10,462 nucleotides of DNA, from the NCBI GenBank assembly GCA_030145945.1, contig JASLDK010000092.1, positions 1 through 10,462 of the forward strand. The letters are read 5' to 3'. The stretch is from Nocardioides sp. GTDB lineage: Bacteria; Actinomycetota; Actinomycetes; Propionibacteriales; Nocardioidaceae. Of this stretch, positions 1-6,134 are shown in pieces (the stretch's first letter is position 1; each line of letters starts with the position of its first letter). Under the pieces are notes generated by a model. The model made no database searches. It was not told the DNA's origin and was given only the letters and a program-made list of their open reading frames with translations. Position numbers and translations under genes: made by a program.

Positions 1-945
1 CGCCAGCTCGAGGCTCATCGGGTTGGCGACGGAGTCCCCCGTCTCGCCCTCGAAGGCGATGATCGAGCTGATCGGGGTCTTGCTGCGGTTGAGGAAGTCG
101 ACGTAGTCGGCCAGGCCGCGCTCGTACTGGAAGACCTGCTCGAGTGCTTTGTGGCCGTCGATGTCGACGGCGTGCACCTCGGTCACGCCGACAGCCACGC
201 CGGCGTCGTCGCTCGTGCCGTCCTCGACGGCGTCGGCGAGGTCCTCGGCCTTGGGCCGGGAGTCGCGCAACTCGATCCGCAGGCCCTTGTTGAGGAAGGC
301 CATCTCGCGGAACCGGGTCGAGATCGTCTCGAGGGTGTAGTCGGTGGTCTCGAAGATCTCCGGCGAGGCCCACCAGGTGACGGTGGTGCCGGTGCGCTCG
401 CCGTCCTCGAGGGGACGGACCTGGCGCAGCGCATAGTCGGGGATCCCGAGGGAGAACTCCTGCTCCCACAGGAAGCCCCGGTTCTTGATCTCGAGCTTGA
501 GGTGGGTGGAGAGCGCGTTGACGACCGAGGAGCCGACGCCGTGCAGACCGCCGGAGACCTTGTAGCCGCCGCCGCCGAACTTGCCGCCCGCGTGCAGGAC
601 GGTCAGGGCCAGCGTCGCGGCCGGCAACTCCTGGCCGGGCGCCGTGTCGGTCGGGATGCCACGGCCGTTGTCGGCCACGCTGACCGAGCCGTCCGGGTTG
701 AGCGACACCTTGATCGTGTCGCAGTGCCCGGCGAGCGCCTCGTCGACCGCGTTGTCCACGATCTCCCAGATCAGGTGGTGCAGGCCGCGCTCACCGGTCG
801 AGCCGATGTACATGCCCGGGCGCTTGCGGACCGCTTCGAGCCCCTCGAGGACCTGGATCGCCGATGCGTCGTAGTCGGCAGTGACCTCGGTCGAGTTGCC
901 CGGGGTGGGCTGGTCGGCCGGGGTGGTCGGGTCGTCAGTGGACAC
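1..945 (-). CDS. gyrB: DNA gyrase subunit B, N-terminal part (3' end outside window)
   Basis: ATPase subunit of DNA gyrase, the type II topoisomerase that uses ATP to introduce negative supercoils as an A2B2 complex with GyrA. The 315 codons present hold the complete GHKL ATP-binding domain and the start of the transducer domain. Visible motifs are the N-terminal KRPGMYIGST (41-50), the catalytic/Mg-binding helix EIVDNAVDEALAGH (61-74), the DNGRGIP loop (92-98) and the ATP-lid GGKFGGGGYKVSGGLHGVG (120-138). The toprim and C-terminal regions lie beyond base 1. The start is GTG at 945, preceded by AGAGGT at a normal distance. An in-frame GTG five codons upstream (960) lacks a ribosome binding site. 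The first ~20 residues are a Pro/Thr/Asp-rich tail, common in actinobacterial GyrB. It is the last gene of the minus-strand series, separated from dciA by the accessory block. Identification is secure. Confidence 0.98.
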   Translation of the reverse strand, partial: MSTDDPTTPADQPTPGNSTEVTADYDASAIQVLEGLEAVRKRPGMYIGSTGERGLHHLIWEIVDNAVDEALAGHCDTIKVSLNPDGSVSVADNGRGIPTDTAPGQELPAATLALTVLHAGGKFGGGGYKVSGGLHGVGSSVVNALSTHLKLEIKNRGFLWEQEFSLGIPDYALRQVRPLEDGERTGTTVTWWASPEIFETTDYTLETISTRFREMAFLNKGLRIELRDSRPKAEDLADAVEDGTSDDAGVAVGVTEVHAVDIDGHKALEQVFQYERGLADYVDFLNRSKTPISSIIAFEGETGDSVANPMSLELA

Positions 946-1033
946 GCGGGACCTCTTCACTTGGCGAAGGCATGGCAAAGCACGGAGATGACCGAGTGAG
1001 CACGCCATGGACGCGCTCCCCGGCCAAAGCTCC

Positions 1034-1039
1034 ATATTA
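1034..1039 (-). promoter_or_regulatory. Probable -10 box of the gyrB promoter
   Basis: On the minus strand the sequence reads GGC-TAATAT-GGAG, five of six matches to TATAAT in a GC-rich intergenic region. No convincing -35 box is visible 16-18 nt upstream. Transcription would start near 1027 and give gyrB a leader of about 80 nt. This would let gyrB be expressed independently of the sortase upstream. Confidence 0.55.
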
Positions 1040-1120
1040 GCCGCCTGAGAGCCTCTGGACACGTCTCTGGGCTGTCCCTGTGGACGACTTCTCGTGAAAT
1101 GTGCCCACAGAAGGCCTGGA

Positions 1121-1141
1121 AACGGCGATCGGAGCGCCGTT
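1121..1141 (-). terminator. Hairpin downstream of the sortase gene, possible terminator
   Basis: A perfect inverted repeat, AACGGCG (1121-1127) and CGCCGTT (1135-1141), with a 7-nt loop lies 50 nt after the sortase stop. On the minus strand the second arm runs into TTTCC, a very short U run, so it could end sortase transcripts before the gyrB promoter at 1034-1039. A weak U tract is common in high-GC actinobacteria. The rest of 946-1191 shows no gene. Confidence 0.4.
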
Positions 1142-1191
1142 CAGGGGGGCCGACATGCCCAGGTACGCCGGAAGCGGTTCTGGGCCGGTGG

Positions 1192-1941
1192 TCAGCCGTC
1201 GCTCACGGGCGTCGCGAACCAGATCGTCCGGTGGCTCCAGTTGCCCGGGCCCAGCCGCTTGCCGGAGCACACGACGATGACGAGCTGCTCCGGTCCCCAG
1301 TAGCGGTAGGCCTTGCGTCGCGGGACCCGGTTGGCGGCGTACTTCTTGCGCTTCGACACCTGGTAGCAGGCGCTGGCGGTCCCGTCGCCGTTCGACAGGG
1401 TCAGCCGGTCCCCTGCCTGGAGGGAGCGCAGGAACGCGTTGCCCAGCGCGGAGTTGTCGGGCCAGGTGTGGGCGACCATGATCACCGACCCCTCGCCCTC
1501 CCCGGGCTGGACCTGGGCGTCGATGCCCATCAACCACTTCCCGCGGTTGGAGACGGGGGGCGTGCCCACCGCCCCCGACCTGGTACGCCGAACACCCACG
1601 ACTCCGACCGTCCGGCCGATCGCCGGGATCGTGGCGGTCCTGGGCGTGAACGGCGCGAGCGGTGCGACGCAGGCGGTTCGGCCGGAGGTCACTGCCGACG
1701 AGACCGACGAGGACGACGGGGTCGACGGCGCCGCGGTGGCCGACGCGGACGACGCGACGACAGCCGCTGGCAGCAGCGTGCCCACGGCCGCCGTGGCGAC
1801 CACCCGGGCGAGGCGACCCTGCCACCGGGAGGTCAGCCGGGACGTCCGGGAGCCTGCGGGTGGCGCTGGGCGAGAGTGGGGTCCGCCCTGCACCACACCG
1901 CAGGCAGTCGGGGTCGGCGCGGCGTCGATGTCGTGCTTCAC
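1192..1941 (-). CDS. Sortase family protein (class E/F-like), membrane-anchored or secreted
   Basis: Cysteine transpeptidase of the sortase fold, expected to act on the outer face of the membrane, cleaving sorting signals or attaching proteins to envelope amines. With the GTG start at 1941 it has 249 residues. There is a basic N-terminus, one hydrophobic segment (about 44-70), a Ser/Thr/Pro linker (about 70-90), then a compact sortase domain (about 102-244). Catalytic residues are visible: His158 in VAHTW, Cys225 in VVCSGKR and Arg238 in SHRTIWFA. A further Cys192 precedes the YQV strand. Lack of a C-terminal membrane helix and the short length fit class E/F rather than class C. The start is uncertain: an ATG at 2055 is open but would overlap 35 nt of the upstream regulator, and GTG codons at 1944 and 1941 follow a TACCGT hexamer. 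No LPxTG-type substrate gene is in the window. Being the last gene of the two-component block, it is a likely regulatory target (inference). Confidence 0.85.
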   Translation of the reverse strand: MKHDIDAAPTPTACGVVQGGPHSRPAPPAGSRTSRLTSRWQGRLARVVATAAVGTLLPAAVVASSASATAAPSTPSSSSVSSAVTSGRTACVAPLAPFTPRTATIPAIGRTVGVVGVRRTRSGAVGTPPVSNRGKWLMGIDAQVQPGEGEGSVIMVAHTWPDNSALGNAFLRSLQAGDRLTLSNGDGTASACYQVSKRKKYAANRVPRRKAYRYWGPEQLVIVVCSGKRLGPGNWSHRTIWFATPVSDG

Positions 1942-1948
1942 CACAAGG

Positions 1949-1954
1949 ACGGTA
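1949..1954 (-). promoter_or_regulatory. Possible -10 hexamer (TACCGT) for the sortase
   Basis: TACCGT matches the loose actinobacterial TAnnnT pattern. It ends 7 nt before GTG 1941, the spacing of a leaderless transcript. There is no recognisable -35, and the palindrome at 2004-2023 lies 49 nt upstream. TAnnnT is frequent by chance, so alone this is weak; the similar arrangement upstream of the two regulators raises interest. Confidence 0.3.
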
Positions 1955-2003
1955 TTGAGGATGCGGTCCTTCCGACCCAGGGTTCGGGGGAGAGCAGTCG
2001 AAA

Positions 2004-2023
2004 TGACCCCTGAGCGGGGGTCA
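2004..2023. promoter_or_regulatory. 20-bp palindrome, site 1 (candidate operator upstream of the sortase)
   Basis: Plus strand TGACCCCTGAGCGGGGGTCA: perfect 7-bp arms TGACCCC/GGGGTCA around a 6-nt centre. The final TCA is the complement of the TGA stop codon of the upstream response regulator (2021-2023). Length and outer bases match the two other palindromes in this block. A transcription-factor operator is the favoured reading; an RNA hairpin at the stop codon is the alternative. Confidence 0.6.
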
Positions 2024-2734
2024 GTCCCGGCCCGGTCCGTCCAGATAGCCGTCACGTTGGGCAGCGTGGTTGAGCTCGAGCCGGGTACGGACGATGCGGC
2101 CCACGGCGGCGTACTTCGCCTTCACCCGGCTCAGGTACTTCTTCGCCGTGTTGGCCTGCACGCCGAGCCTCTCGGCCACCTCGACCATGCTGGAGCCCGA
2201 GGCGTAGAGCACCAGCGCCCGCTCCTCCTGATCGCTGAGACGAGGTCGTTCCTCCTCGACCCCGATGATGCCGGCGAGTTCGGGACTGAACCACTGCCCG
2301 CGTCCCAGGACGGTCCAGATCGCGGCGACCAGGTCCGCCTCCCGGTCGCGCTTGCCGACCACCCCGGCGATGCCGGCCCGCAGCACCTGGCGCACCAGCT
2401 CGGGTGACGACATGGCCGACACGACCAGCACCTTGACACCGACCCGGACGATGTCGCGCACCTGCTCGGGCTCCACGCTCGGGCCGCGGTCGACCCGGAG
2501 GTCGAGCAGCAGCAGGTGCGGGCGCTGACGGGTGGGCGCCTTCTGGAACCAGGCGAGGAACTCACGCATCGTCTCACCGCTCCACACGATCGACAGTCCG
2601 GACTGCGCGGCGACCAGTTCCTCGGCACGGCGCCGCTGGAGCAAGTGATCCTCGACGATGGCGACCCGCCAGCGGTAGCGGCGACCGCCGGCGTCTTCAC
2701 GTCCGGTCCCGGTCCCGCCGGAGTGTGCAGCCAC
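2021..2734 (-). CDS. Response regulator, REC plus LuxR-type HTH (second of a tandem pair)
   Basis: NarL/LuxR-family two-component response regulator of 237 residues. The receiver domain (about 23-145) is intact: acidic pair Glu28-Asp29, phospho-acceptor Asp78 in LLLLDLRVD, Ser106 in VVSAM and Lys128 in GKRD. The C-terminal LuxR-type helix-turn-helix (about 164-220) contains LSDQEERALVLYASG, then a recognition helix around NTAKKYLSRVKAKY. Start is GTG 2734 with AGAGGG 4 nt upstream. From Trp22 to the C-terminal YLDGP it aligns without gaps to the neighbouring regulator (2907-3605) and is roughly two-thirds identical by eye, so the two are tandem duplicates. Its N-terminus is longer and Gly-rich. 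A palindrome and a possible -10 lie upstream; the stop codon lies inside another palindrome. The partner kinase is probably the product of 3732-6050. Targets are unknown; the palindromes and the sortase are the obvious candidates. Confidence 0.93.
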   Translation of the reverse strand: MAAHSGGTGTGREDAGGRRYRWRVAIVEDHLLQRRRAEELVAAQSGLSIVWSGETMREFLAWFQKAPTRQRPHLLLLDLRVDRGPSVEPEQVRDIVRVGVKVLVVSAMSSPELVRQVLRAGIAGVVGKRDREADLVAAIWTVLGRGQWFSPELAGIIGVEEERPRLSDQEERALVLYASGSSMVEVAERLGVQANTAKKYLSRVKAKYAAVGRIVRTRLELNHAAQRDGYLDGPGRD

Positions 2735-2805
2735 GAGTCCCTCTGCCCCAGGATGAGATCACGAAGGCTCGCTCGATCCCCCCGGTCGGCGAGCACGGTC
2801 GTCCC

Positions 2806-2811
2806 AACCTA
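2806..2811 (-). promoter_or_regulatory. Possible -10 hexamer (TAGGTT) for the downstream regulator
   Basis: TAGGTT fits TAnnnT and lies about 70 nt before the GTG start at 2734, with the palindrome at 2862-2881 beginning 50 nt upstream. No -35 consensus is visible. It is listed because the same spacing occurs at the other two junctions; single-site evidence is weak. Confidence 0.3.
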
Positions 2812-2861
2812 AGGACGGCTGCGGGGCCGCCTCGGCGCTCGCAGGCGGCGGCTCCCGGAAA

Positions 2862-2881
2862 TGACCTCCCGGCGGAGGTCA
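2862..2881. promoter_or_regulatory. 20-bp palindrome, site 2 (candidate operator between the two regulators)
   Basis: TGACCTCCCGGCGGAGGTCA: perfect 8-bp arms around a 4-nt centre. Compared with site 3 one base is changed in each arm (CCCCC to CTCC, and symmetrically GGGGG to GGAGG), so symmetry is kept. It lies in the 172-nt gap between the two regulators, 128 nt upstream of the GTG at 2734. This site does not touch a stop codon. Confidence 0.6.
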
Positions 2882-2896
2882 GCGACCGACGAGCCC

Positions 2897-2909
2897 TGAC
2901 CCCTGATCA
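2897..2909. promoter_or_regulatory. Half-site/remnant palindrome at the stop of the first regulator
   Basis: Plus strand TGACCCCTGATCA. It has one complete half-site TGACCCC, while the other side is just TGATCA containing the regulator stop (2907-2909). On the minus strand it shares TCAGGGGTCA with site 1, which sits at the equivalent place after the paralogous regulator. It looks like a site-1 homologue that lost about 7 bp of one arm, or an auxiliary half-site accompanying site 2. Confidence 0.45.
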
Positions 2910-3605
2910 GCCGACGTGAGGACCGTCCAGATAGCCGTCGCGCTGCGCGGCCTGATTGAGCTCGATCTTGGTGCGCACCTCGCGGCCCGCGGCGGCGTAC
3001 TTCGCCTTCACCCGGCTCAGGTACTTCTTCGCCGTGTCCTTCTGTACGCCGATCGCCTCGGCGACCGCGTCCAGGGTCAGGCCGGAGGCATAGAGCACCA
3101 GCGCCCGCTCCTCCTGGTCGCTCAGGTGCGGCCGGTCGGCATCGCCGGCGATGACACTGGCGAGCTCGGGGGTCAGCCACTGGCCACGGCCGATCACGGT
3201 CCAGATCGCGGCGACCAGGTCCTCCTCGGAGTCGCGCTTCCCGGCGACACCGCCGACACCGGCCCGCAACACCTTGCGGACCAGCTCGGGCGACGCCATG
3301 GCCGACAGGACCAGGATGCGGAGTCCGGCGCGGGTCAGCGCCCGGATCACGTCCGGGTCCGCGGCGGGACCGCGCTCGACCATCAGGTCGAGGATCAACA
3401 GTTGCGGACGGCGCTGTTCGGGGACCTGGCCGACCCAGTCGACGAAGTCGGGCAACGTCTCCCCGCCCCAGACGACCTGAAGACCGGGCTGCGCGTTGAC
3501 CAGCTCCTCGGTGCGCTTGCGCTGCAGCATGTGGTCCTCGACGATCGCCACGCGCCACTCGTAGCGTCGTGCTCCACGATCGATCGGGTCGTTCATCTGC
3601 CGCAT
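2907..3605 (-). CDS. Response regulator, REC plus LuxR-type HTH (first of a tandem pair)
   Basis: NarL/LuxR-family response regulator of 232 residues. Receiver domain about 18-140 with Glu23-Asp24, phospho-acceptor Asp73 in LLILDLMVE, Ser101 in VLSAM and Lys123 in GKRD, so phosphorylation should be possible. The LuxR-type DNA-binding domain (about 159-215) has LSDQEERALVLYASG and DTAKKYLSRVKAKY, nearly the same recognition region as the paralogue at 2021-2734, which suggests overlapping DNA targets. Two ATG starts are possible: 3605, with GGAG 5 nt away, and 3596, three codons later, with AAGGA 9 nt away; the longer is given. It follows the kinase by 126 nt, a gap that holds a palindrome, an extra half-site and a possible promoter. 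Pairing with the kinase is inferred from position. Confidence 0.93.
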   Translation of the reverse strand: MRQMNDPIDRGARRYEWRVAIVEDHMLQRKRTEELVNAQPGLQVVWGGETLPDFVDWVGQVPEQRRPQLLILDLMVERGPAADPDVIRALTRAGLRILVLSAMASPELVRKVLRAGVGGVAGKRDSEEDLVAAIWTVIGRGQWLTPELASVIAGDADRPHLSDQEERALVLYASGLTLDAVAEAIGVQKDTAKKYLSRVKAKYAAAGREVRTKIELNQAAQRDGYLDGPHVG

Positions 3606-3660
3606 TCCTTCTCCATCCTCGCTCCCGCCACATCGGTCCCCCGGGAGATCGGCACTCGTG

Positions 3661-3666
3661 ACGCTA
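3661..3666 (-). promoter_or_regulatory. Possible -10 hexamer (TAGCGT) for the first regulator
   Basis: TAGCGT fits TAnnnT and lies about 55 nt before ATG 3605. The palindrome at 3715-3734 begins 48 nt upstream. An alternative -10, GATAGT at 3676-3681, would put the half-site at 3703-3710 over the -35 region. Neither has a recognisable -35 box. Confidence 0.3.
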
Positions 3667-3702
3667 GTTCAAGGGACTATCACGCACAGCGAAACGCCGC
3701 CC

Positions 3703-3734
3703 TGACCCCCAACTTGACCCCCAGGTGGGGGTCA
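3703..3734. promoter_or_regulatory. 20-bp palindrome, site 3, with an adjacent half-site (candidate operator)
   Basis: 3715-3734 reads TGACCCCCAGGTGGGGGTCA, perfectly self-complementary over 9 bp on each side of a central GG. A second copy of TGACCCCC stands at 3703-3710, 12 bp from the start of the palindrome, giving three half-sites. The outer TCA (3732-3734) is the complement of the kinase stop codon. It is the most symmetric of the three sites and precedes the first regulator. Confidence 0.65.
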
Positions 3735-6050
3735 GGCGGCACGAGGTTCCCGGCGTACCTCATGGTGGGTGAGCACCACCTCGACCAGACCCTGGGTCCC
3801 CAGGTGGCGGACCGTGACGTCCGTCCCGTACGGCGGAATCCAGGCGTCTGCCGCCTGCGACAACTGGGGTCCGGGGCCGACCAGGTTGAACCGCAACTCG
3901 TGCTGGGCCGGGAAGAGCGTCGCCGTCACCTGTGCCCCGGCAGGGACAGCCGACAGCGCTGCCGTCATCAGCTCCCCGATGGCCGCCGCACGGGGCGCGT
4001 CGACGTCCATCGAGCCGGACCGGACGAGCAGCACGCGGTCGGTGCTGCGGGCCTGCGCGAGGGCGCGCGCGAAACATTCGCCCATCTGCACCAGCTCGGG
4101 GTTGAGCAGGGTGAGCTGTCGCAGATAGCTCTCCTCTTCCGCGCAGATCTCCGGCCAGGGCGCCGTACGGGGGTCGGTCCCTTCCTCGGCCACCTCCCGC
4201 AGGATGCCGACCGACCGGCTCAGACCGGCGACCGCCCACCTGCGGCGGGCACGGCTGGCCGCGGCGCGGCGTTCGGCATCGGTCCGCAGCCGCAGGGCCG
4301 ACTGCCGGTCCGACACCGCCTGGCGGCCGACGGTCGCCACCATCCGTTGGAATCCCAACCAGGCGCCGACCAGGCTCACGCACGCCACCCCCGCCACCAG
4401 GACCGACAGGGCTGCCATCCCGGCATCGGGGGCGACCAGCGCGGCGAGCGTCACCACCGTCGCGGCCACCACGCCTCCGGCCCAGGGGACGAACCGGCGC
4501 CAGGCAGGATCGCCGGCCAGCAGCAGCAAGGGTCCACTGGGACAGATCGCCTGCCACAGCACGACATCGTCGCGACCGAAGCCGACCGCTTGCGCCGAGA
4601 GCACGAACGCGCCACTCGACCCGATCGTCAGGACCACCGGCAGGACCCAACGGTGGCGCATCCACCCGCGCCCCCACCAGGCCAACGCACACACGGCGGC
4701 GACGACGGCGACCATCGGATACTCGGCGGTGAACTGACCGCGGTGATTGGTCAGGGCGAGCCAGAGACCGACCACCACGACTCCCGCCGCGAGCAGGCCG
4801 GATGCGCGGCGCTGCAGACCGACGACGACGCGTTGCAGGTCGTCCAGATCGTCGTCGACCACCTCCGCCGGAGCACCTTCTCCGCTCCACGACAGGGTCG
4901 CTTGCGTGCCCTCTCCCGGCGCACTGACCAGCTCGAGGGTGACCCCGGTGCCGGGCAGACGGGCGAGGACGGACTCCGCGATGCCTCGCCCCGGTCGCGC
5001 AACACCGTCGAACCCGACCCCCTCGTCGCTGACCTCGACCACAAGCCCCGATCCGGTCGCGCGTATGTCGACGACCACCTCGTCAGCTCCCGAGTGCTTG
5101 GCCGCATTGCGCACCAACTCGGTCGACGCCCTCGCGAGGACCTCCACCGACGCGGGCGGCAGCAGTCCCTCTTGAGCTCGAAGCCCGGCCCCGGTCAGGC
5201 CGCGCTCCACGACCCGGATGCCGAGCAGGTCGTGACCCTCCCTGATCCCGCCGGTGCGCGCCAGGAGGTCCGCATCCTCGACGATCGACGCGACCGTCGT
5301 GATGTCGCGGGCACAGCGGGCCCGCACCAGATCCAGGTCGTCGACACCGGCACCGCCGTTGGCCAACGCACCCAAGGTGTTGATCACCGTGTCGTGCACG
5401 AGTCGCGCATCCTCCGCCGCCCGCAGACTCGCCGCCCGGCGTACCTCCAGGCTGAGCCGCTCCGCATCCATGAGCTCACGCTGGGTGTCGGCCTCCCGGG
5501 TGAAGTCGAGCAGGAAGGACACACCGATCCGCGACGCCAGGATGATCGCGAGCGCCGTCGGGGCGACCGCCGCCGGCAGCGGGCTGCCGGAATCGGGCCA
5601 GAGCAGCACCATGGCGACGGGGACGCCGCAGGCCAGCGCGATCGGCATCACCAGGGCCGCTCGTCCGCGCATCACGAACGTGGGCAGCGCGGCGGCTAGG
5701 TTGGCCAGCCAACACGACCCCAGCAGGAGGGGCTGGTCGACGGACGTGACCGCCGACCAGTCGGCGAGGAAGACGCCATAGGCAGCGACCACGACGAGCC
5801 AGGAAGGTGCGCGACGCTCCGCGGCGAGCAGCGCGATCCCCGCGAGCACCAGGTGACAGGCGAGCAGAGCCGCACGGGTGCCGAGATCGCGCGGCTCGAC
5901 CACAACGGTCGGCACCAGGACGACCTGCCAGCCCGCCATGGCCCGCAACGTCGCACGCCGCATCGACGCGACGACCGTGGTCGTCGCGGAGCCGGCGTCG
6001 TCGCTGACCAGGTCGCCGACGAGACGCCGCGCCAGCGCCCTCACCCTCAT
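3732..6050 (-). CDS. Large membrane histidine kinase with a degenerate second kinase-like half
   Basis: Sensor kinase of 772 residues, about twice the usual size of kinases paired with LuxR-type regulators. First half: about six hydrophobic segments (40-180), a linker helix (185-210), a HisKA_3-like phosphoacceptor ARLVHDTVINTL with His219, and a HATPase_c domain with N-box ELVRNAAKHS (311-320, Asn315), G1 box DEGVGF (342-347), GRGIAES (354-360) and GEGTQATLSW. Second half: five or six more hydrophobic segments (419-566), a charged helix (580-605), then a region shaped like another dimerisation/ATPase unit (600-765). There, no His stands at the phosphoacceptor position (AGLSRSVGILREVA) and no Asn or glycine boxes are seen (ELMTAALSAV at 693-702), so it is probably inactive. 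Start is ATG 6050 with GGGAGG 6 nt upstream; a GTG at 6095 is less likely. It follows dciA by 84 nt and precedes two regulators. The signal sensed is unknown. Confidence 0.9.
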   Translation of the reverse strand: MRVRALARRLVGDLVSDDAGSATTTVVASMRRATLRAMAGWQVVLVPTVVVEPRDLGTRAALLACHLVLAGIALLAAERRAPSWLVVVAAYGVFLADWSAVTSVDQPLLLGSCWLANLAAALPTFVMRGRAALVMPIALACGVPVAMVLLWPDSGSPLPAAVAPTALAIILASRIGVSFLLDFTREADTQRELMDAERLSLEVRRAASLRAAEDARLVHDTVINTLGALANGGAGVDDLDLVRARCARDITTVASIVEDADLLARTGGIREGHDLLGIRVVERGLTGAGLRAQEGLLPPASVEVLARASTELVRNAAKHSGADEVVVDIRATGSGLVVEVSDEGVGFDGVARPGRGIAESVLARLPGTGVTLELVSAPGEGTQATLSWSGEGAPAEVVDDDLDDLQRVVVGLQRRASGLLAAGVVVVGLWLALTNHRGQFTAEYPMVAVVAAVCALAWWGRGWMRHRWVLPVVLTIGSSGAFVLSAQAVGFGRDDVVLWQAICPSGPLLLLAGDPAWRRFVPWAGGVVAATVVTLAALVAPDAGMAALSVLVAGVACVSLVGAWLGFQRMVATVGRQAVSDRQSALRLRTDAERRAAASRARRRWAVAGLSRSVGILREVAEEGTDPRTAPWPEICAEEESYLRQLTLLNPELVQMGECFARALAQARSTDRVLLVRSGSMDVDAPRAAAIGELMTAALSAVPAGAQVTATLFPAQHELRFNLVGPGPQLSQAADAWIPPYGTDVTVRHLGTQGLVEVVLTHHEVRREPRAA

Positions 6051-6109
6051 TCCGTGCCTCCCACTTGCCCCCGCCGTCCCCCTTGATGATGACACCGCGG
6101 ACGAGACCA

Positions 6110-6132
6110 GGTTTCGCCCTCCTGGCGGAACC
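6110..6132. terminator. Imperfect hairpin after dciA, weak terminator candidate
   Basis: GGTTTCGCC (6110-6118) and GGCGGAACC (6124-6132) form 9-bp arms with one non-Watson-Crick position around a 5-nt loop, just after the dciA stop on the minus strand. In minus-strand RNA the odd pair is a C-A mismatch, and no U run follows. Any termination would be partial, so the kinase may be partly cotranscribed with recF-dciA. Confidence 0.3.
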
Positions 6133-6134
6133 TC

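Noticed and set aside
151..999. Open frame of about 280 codons on the plus strand across the gyrB region.
   Set aside because: It is antisense to unmistakable GyrB sequence and has no family features.
1079..1087. DnaA-box-like TGTGGACGA upstream of gyrB.
   Set aside because: It has one mismatch to the 9-mer TGTGGACAA, is a single copy and has no cluster. Chance is likely; the origin is expected near dnaA, outside the window.
1942..2055. ATG at 2055 as the sortase start.
   Set aside because: It would overlap 35 nt of the conserved regulator C-terminus and run through the palindrome; the added residues look like non-coding sequence and no ribosome binding site is seen. It cannot be excluded entirely.
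2004..3734. Palindromes read as simple intrinsic terminators.
   Set aside because: They start at or far from stop codons, lack U runs, have constant 20-bp length and share sequence rather than only complementarity. Partial RNA hairpin activity is still possible.
2916..5699. A very long open frame on the plus strand, antisense to the kinase and the first regulator.
   Set aside because: It is a by-product of high GC and codon bias opposite real genes. The translation is Gln/His/Arg/Asp-rich with no recognisable domain, and the opposite strand encodes clear families.
6051..6095. GTG at 6095 as the kinase start.
   Set aside because: The ATG at 6050 has GGGAGG at ideal spacing, and the extra 15 residues are low-complexity.
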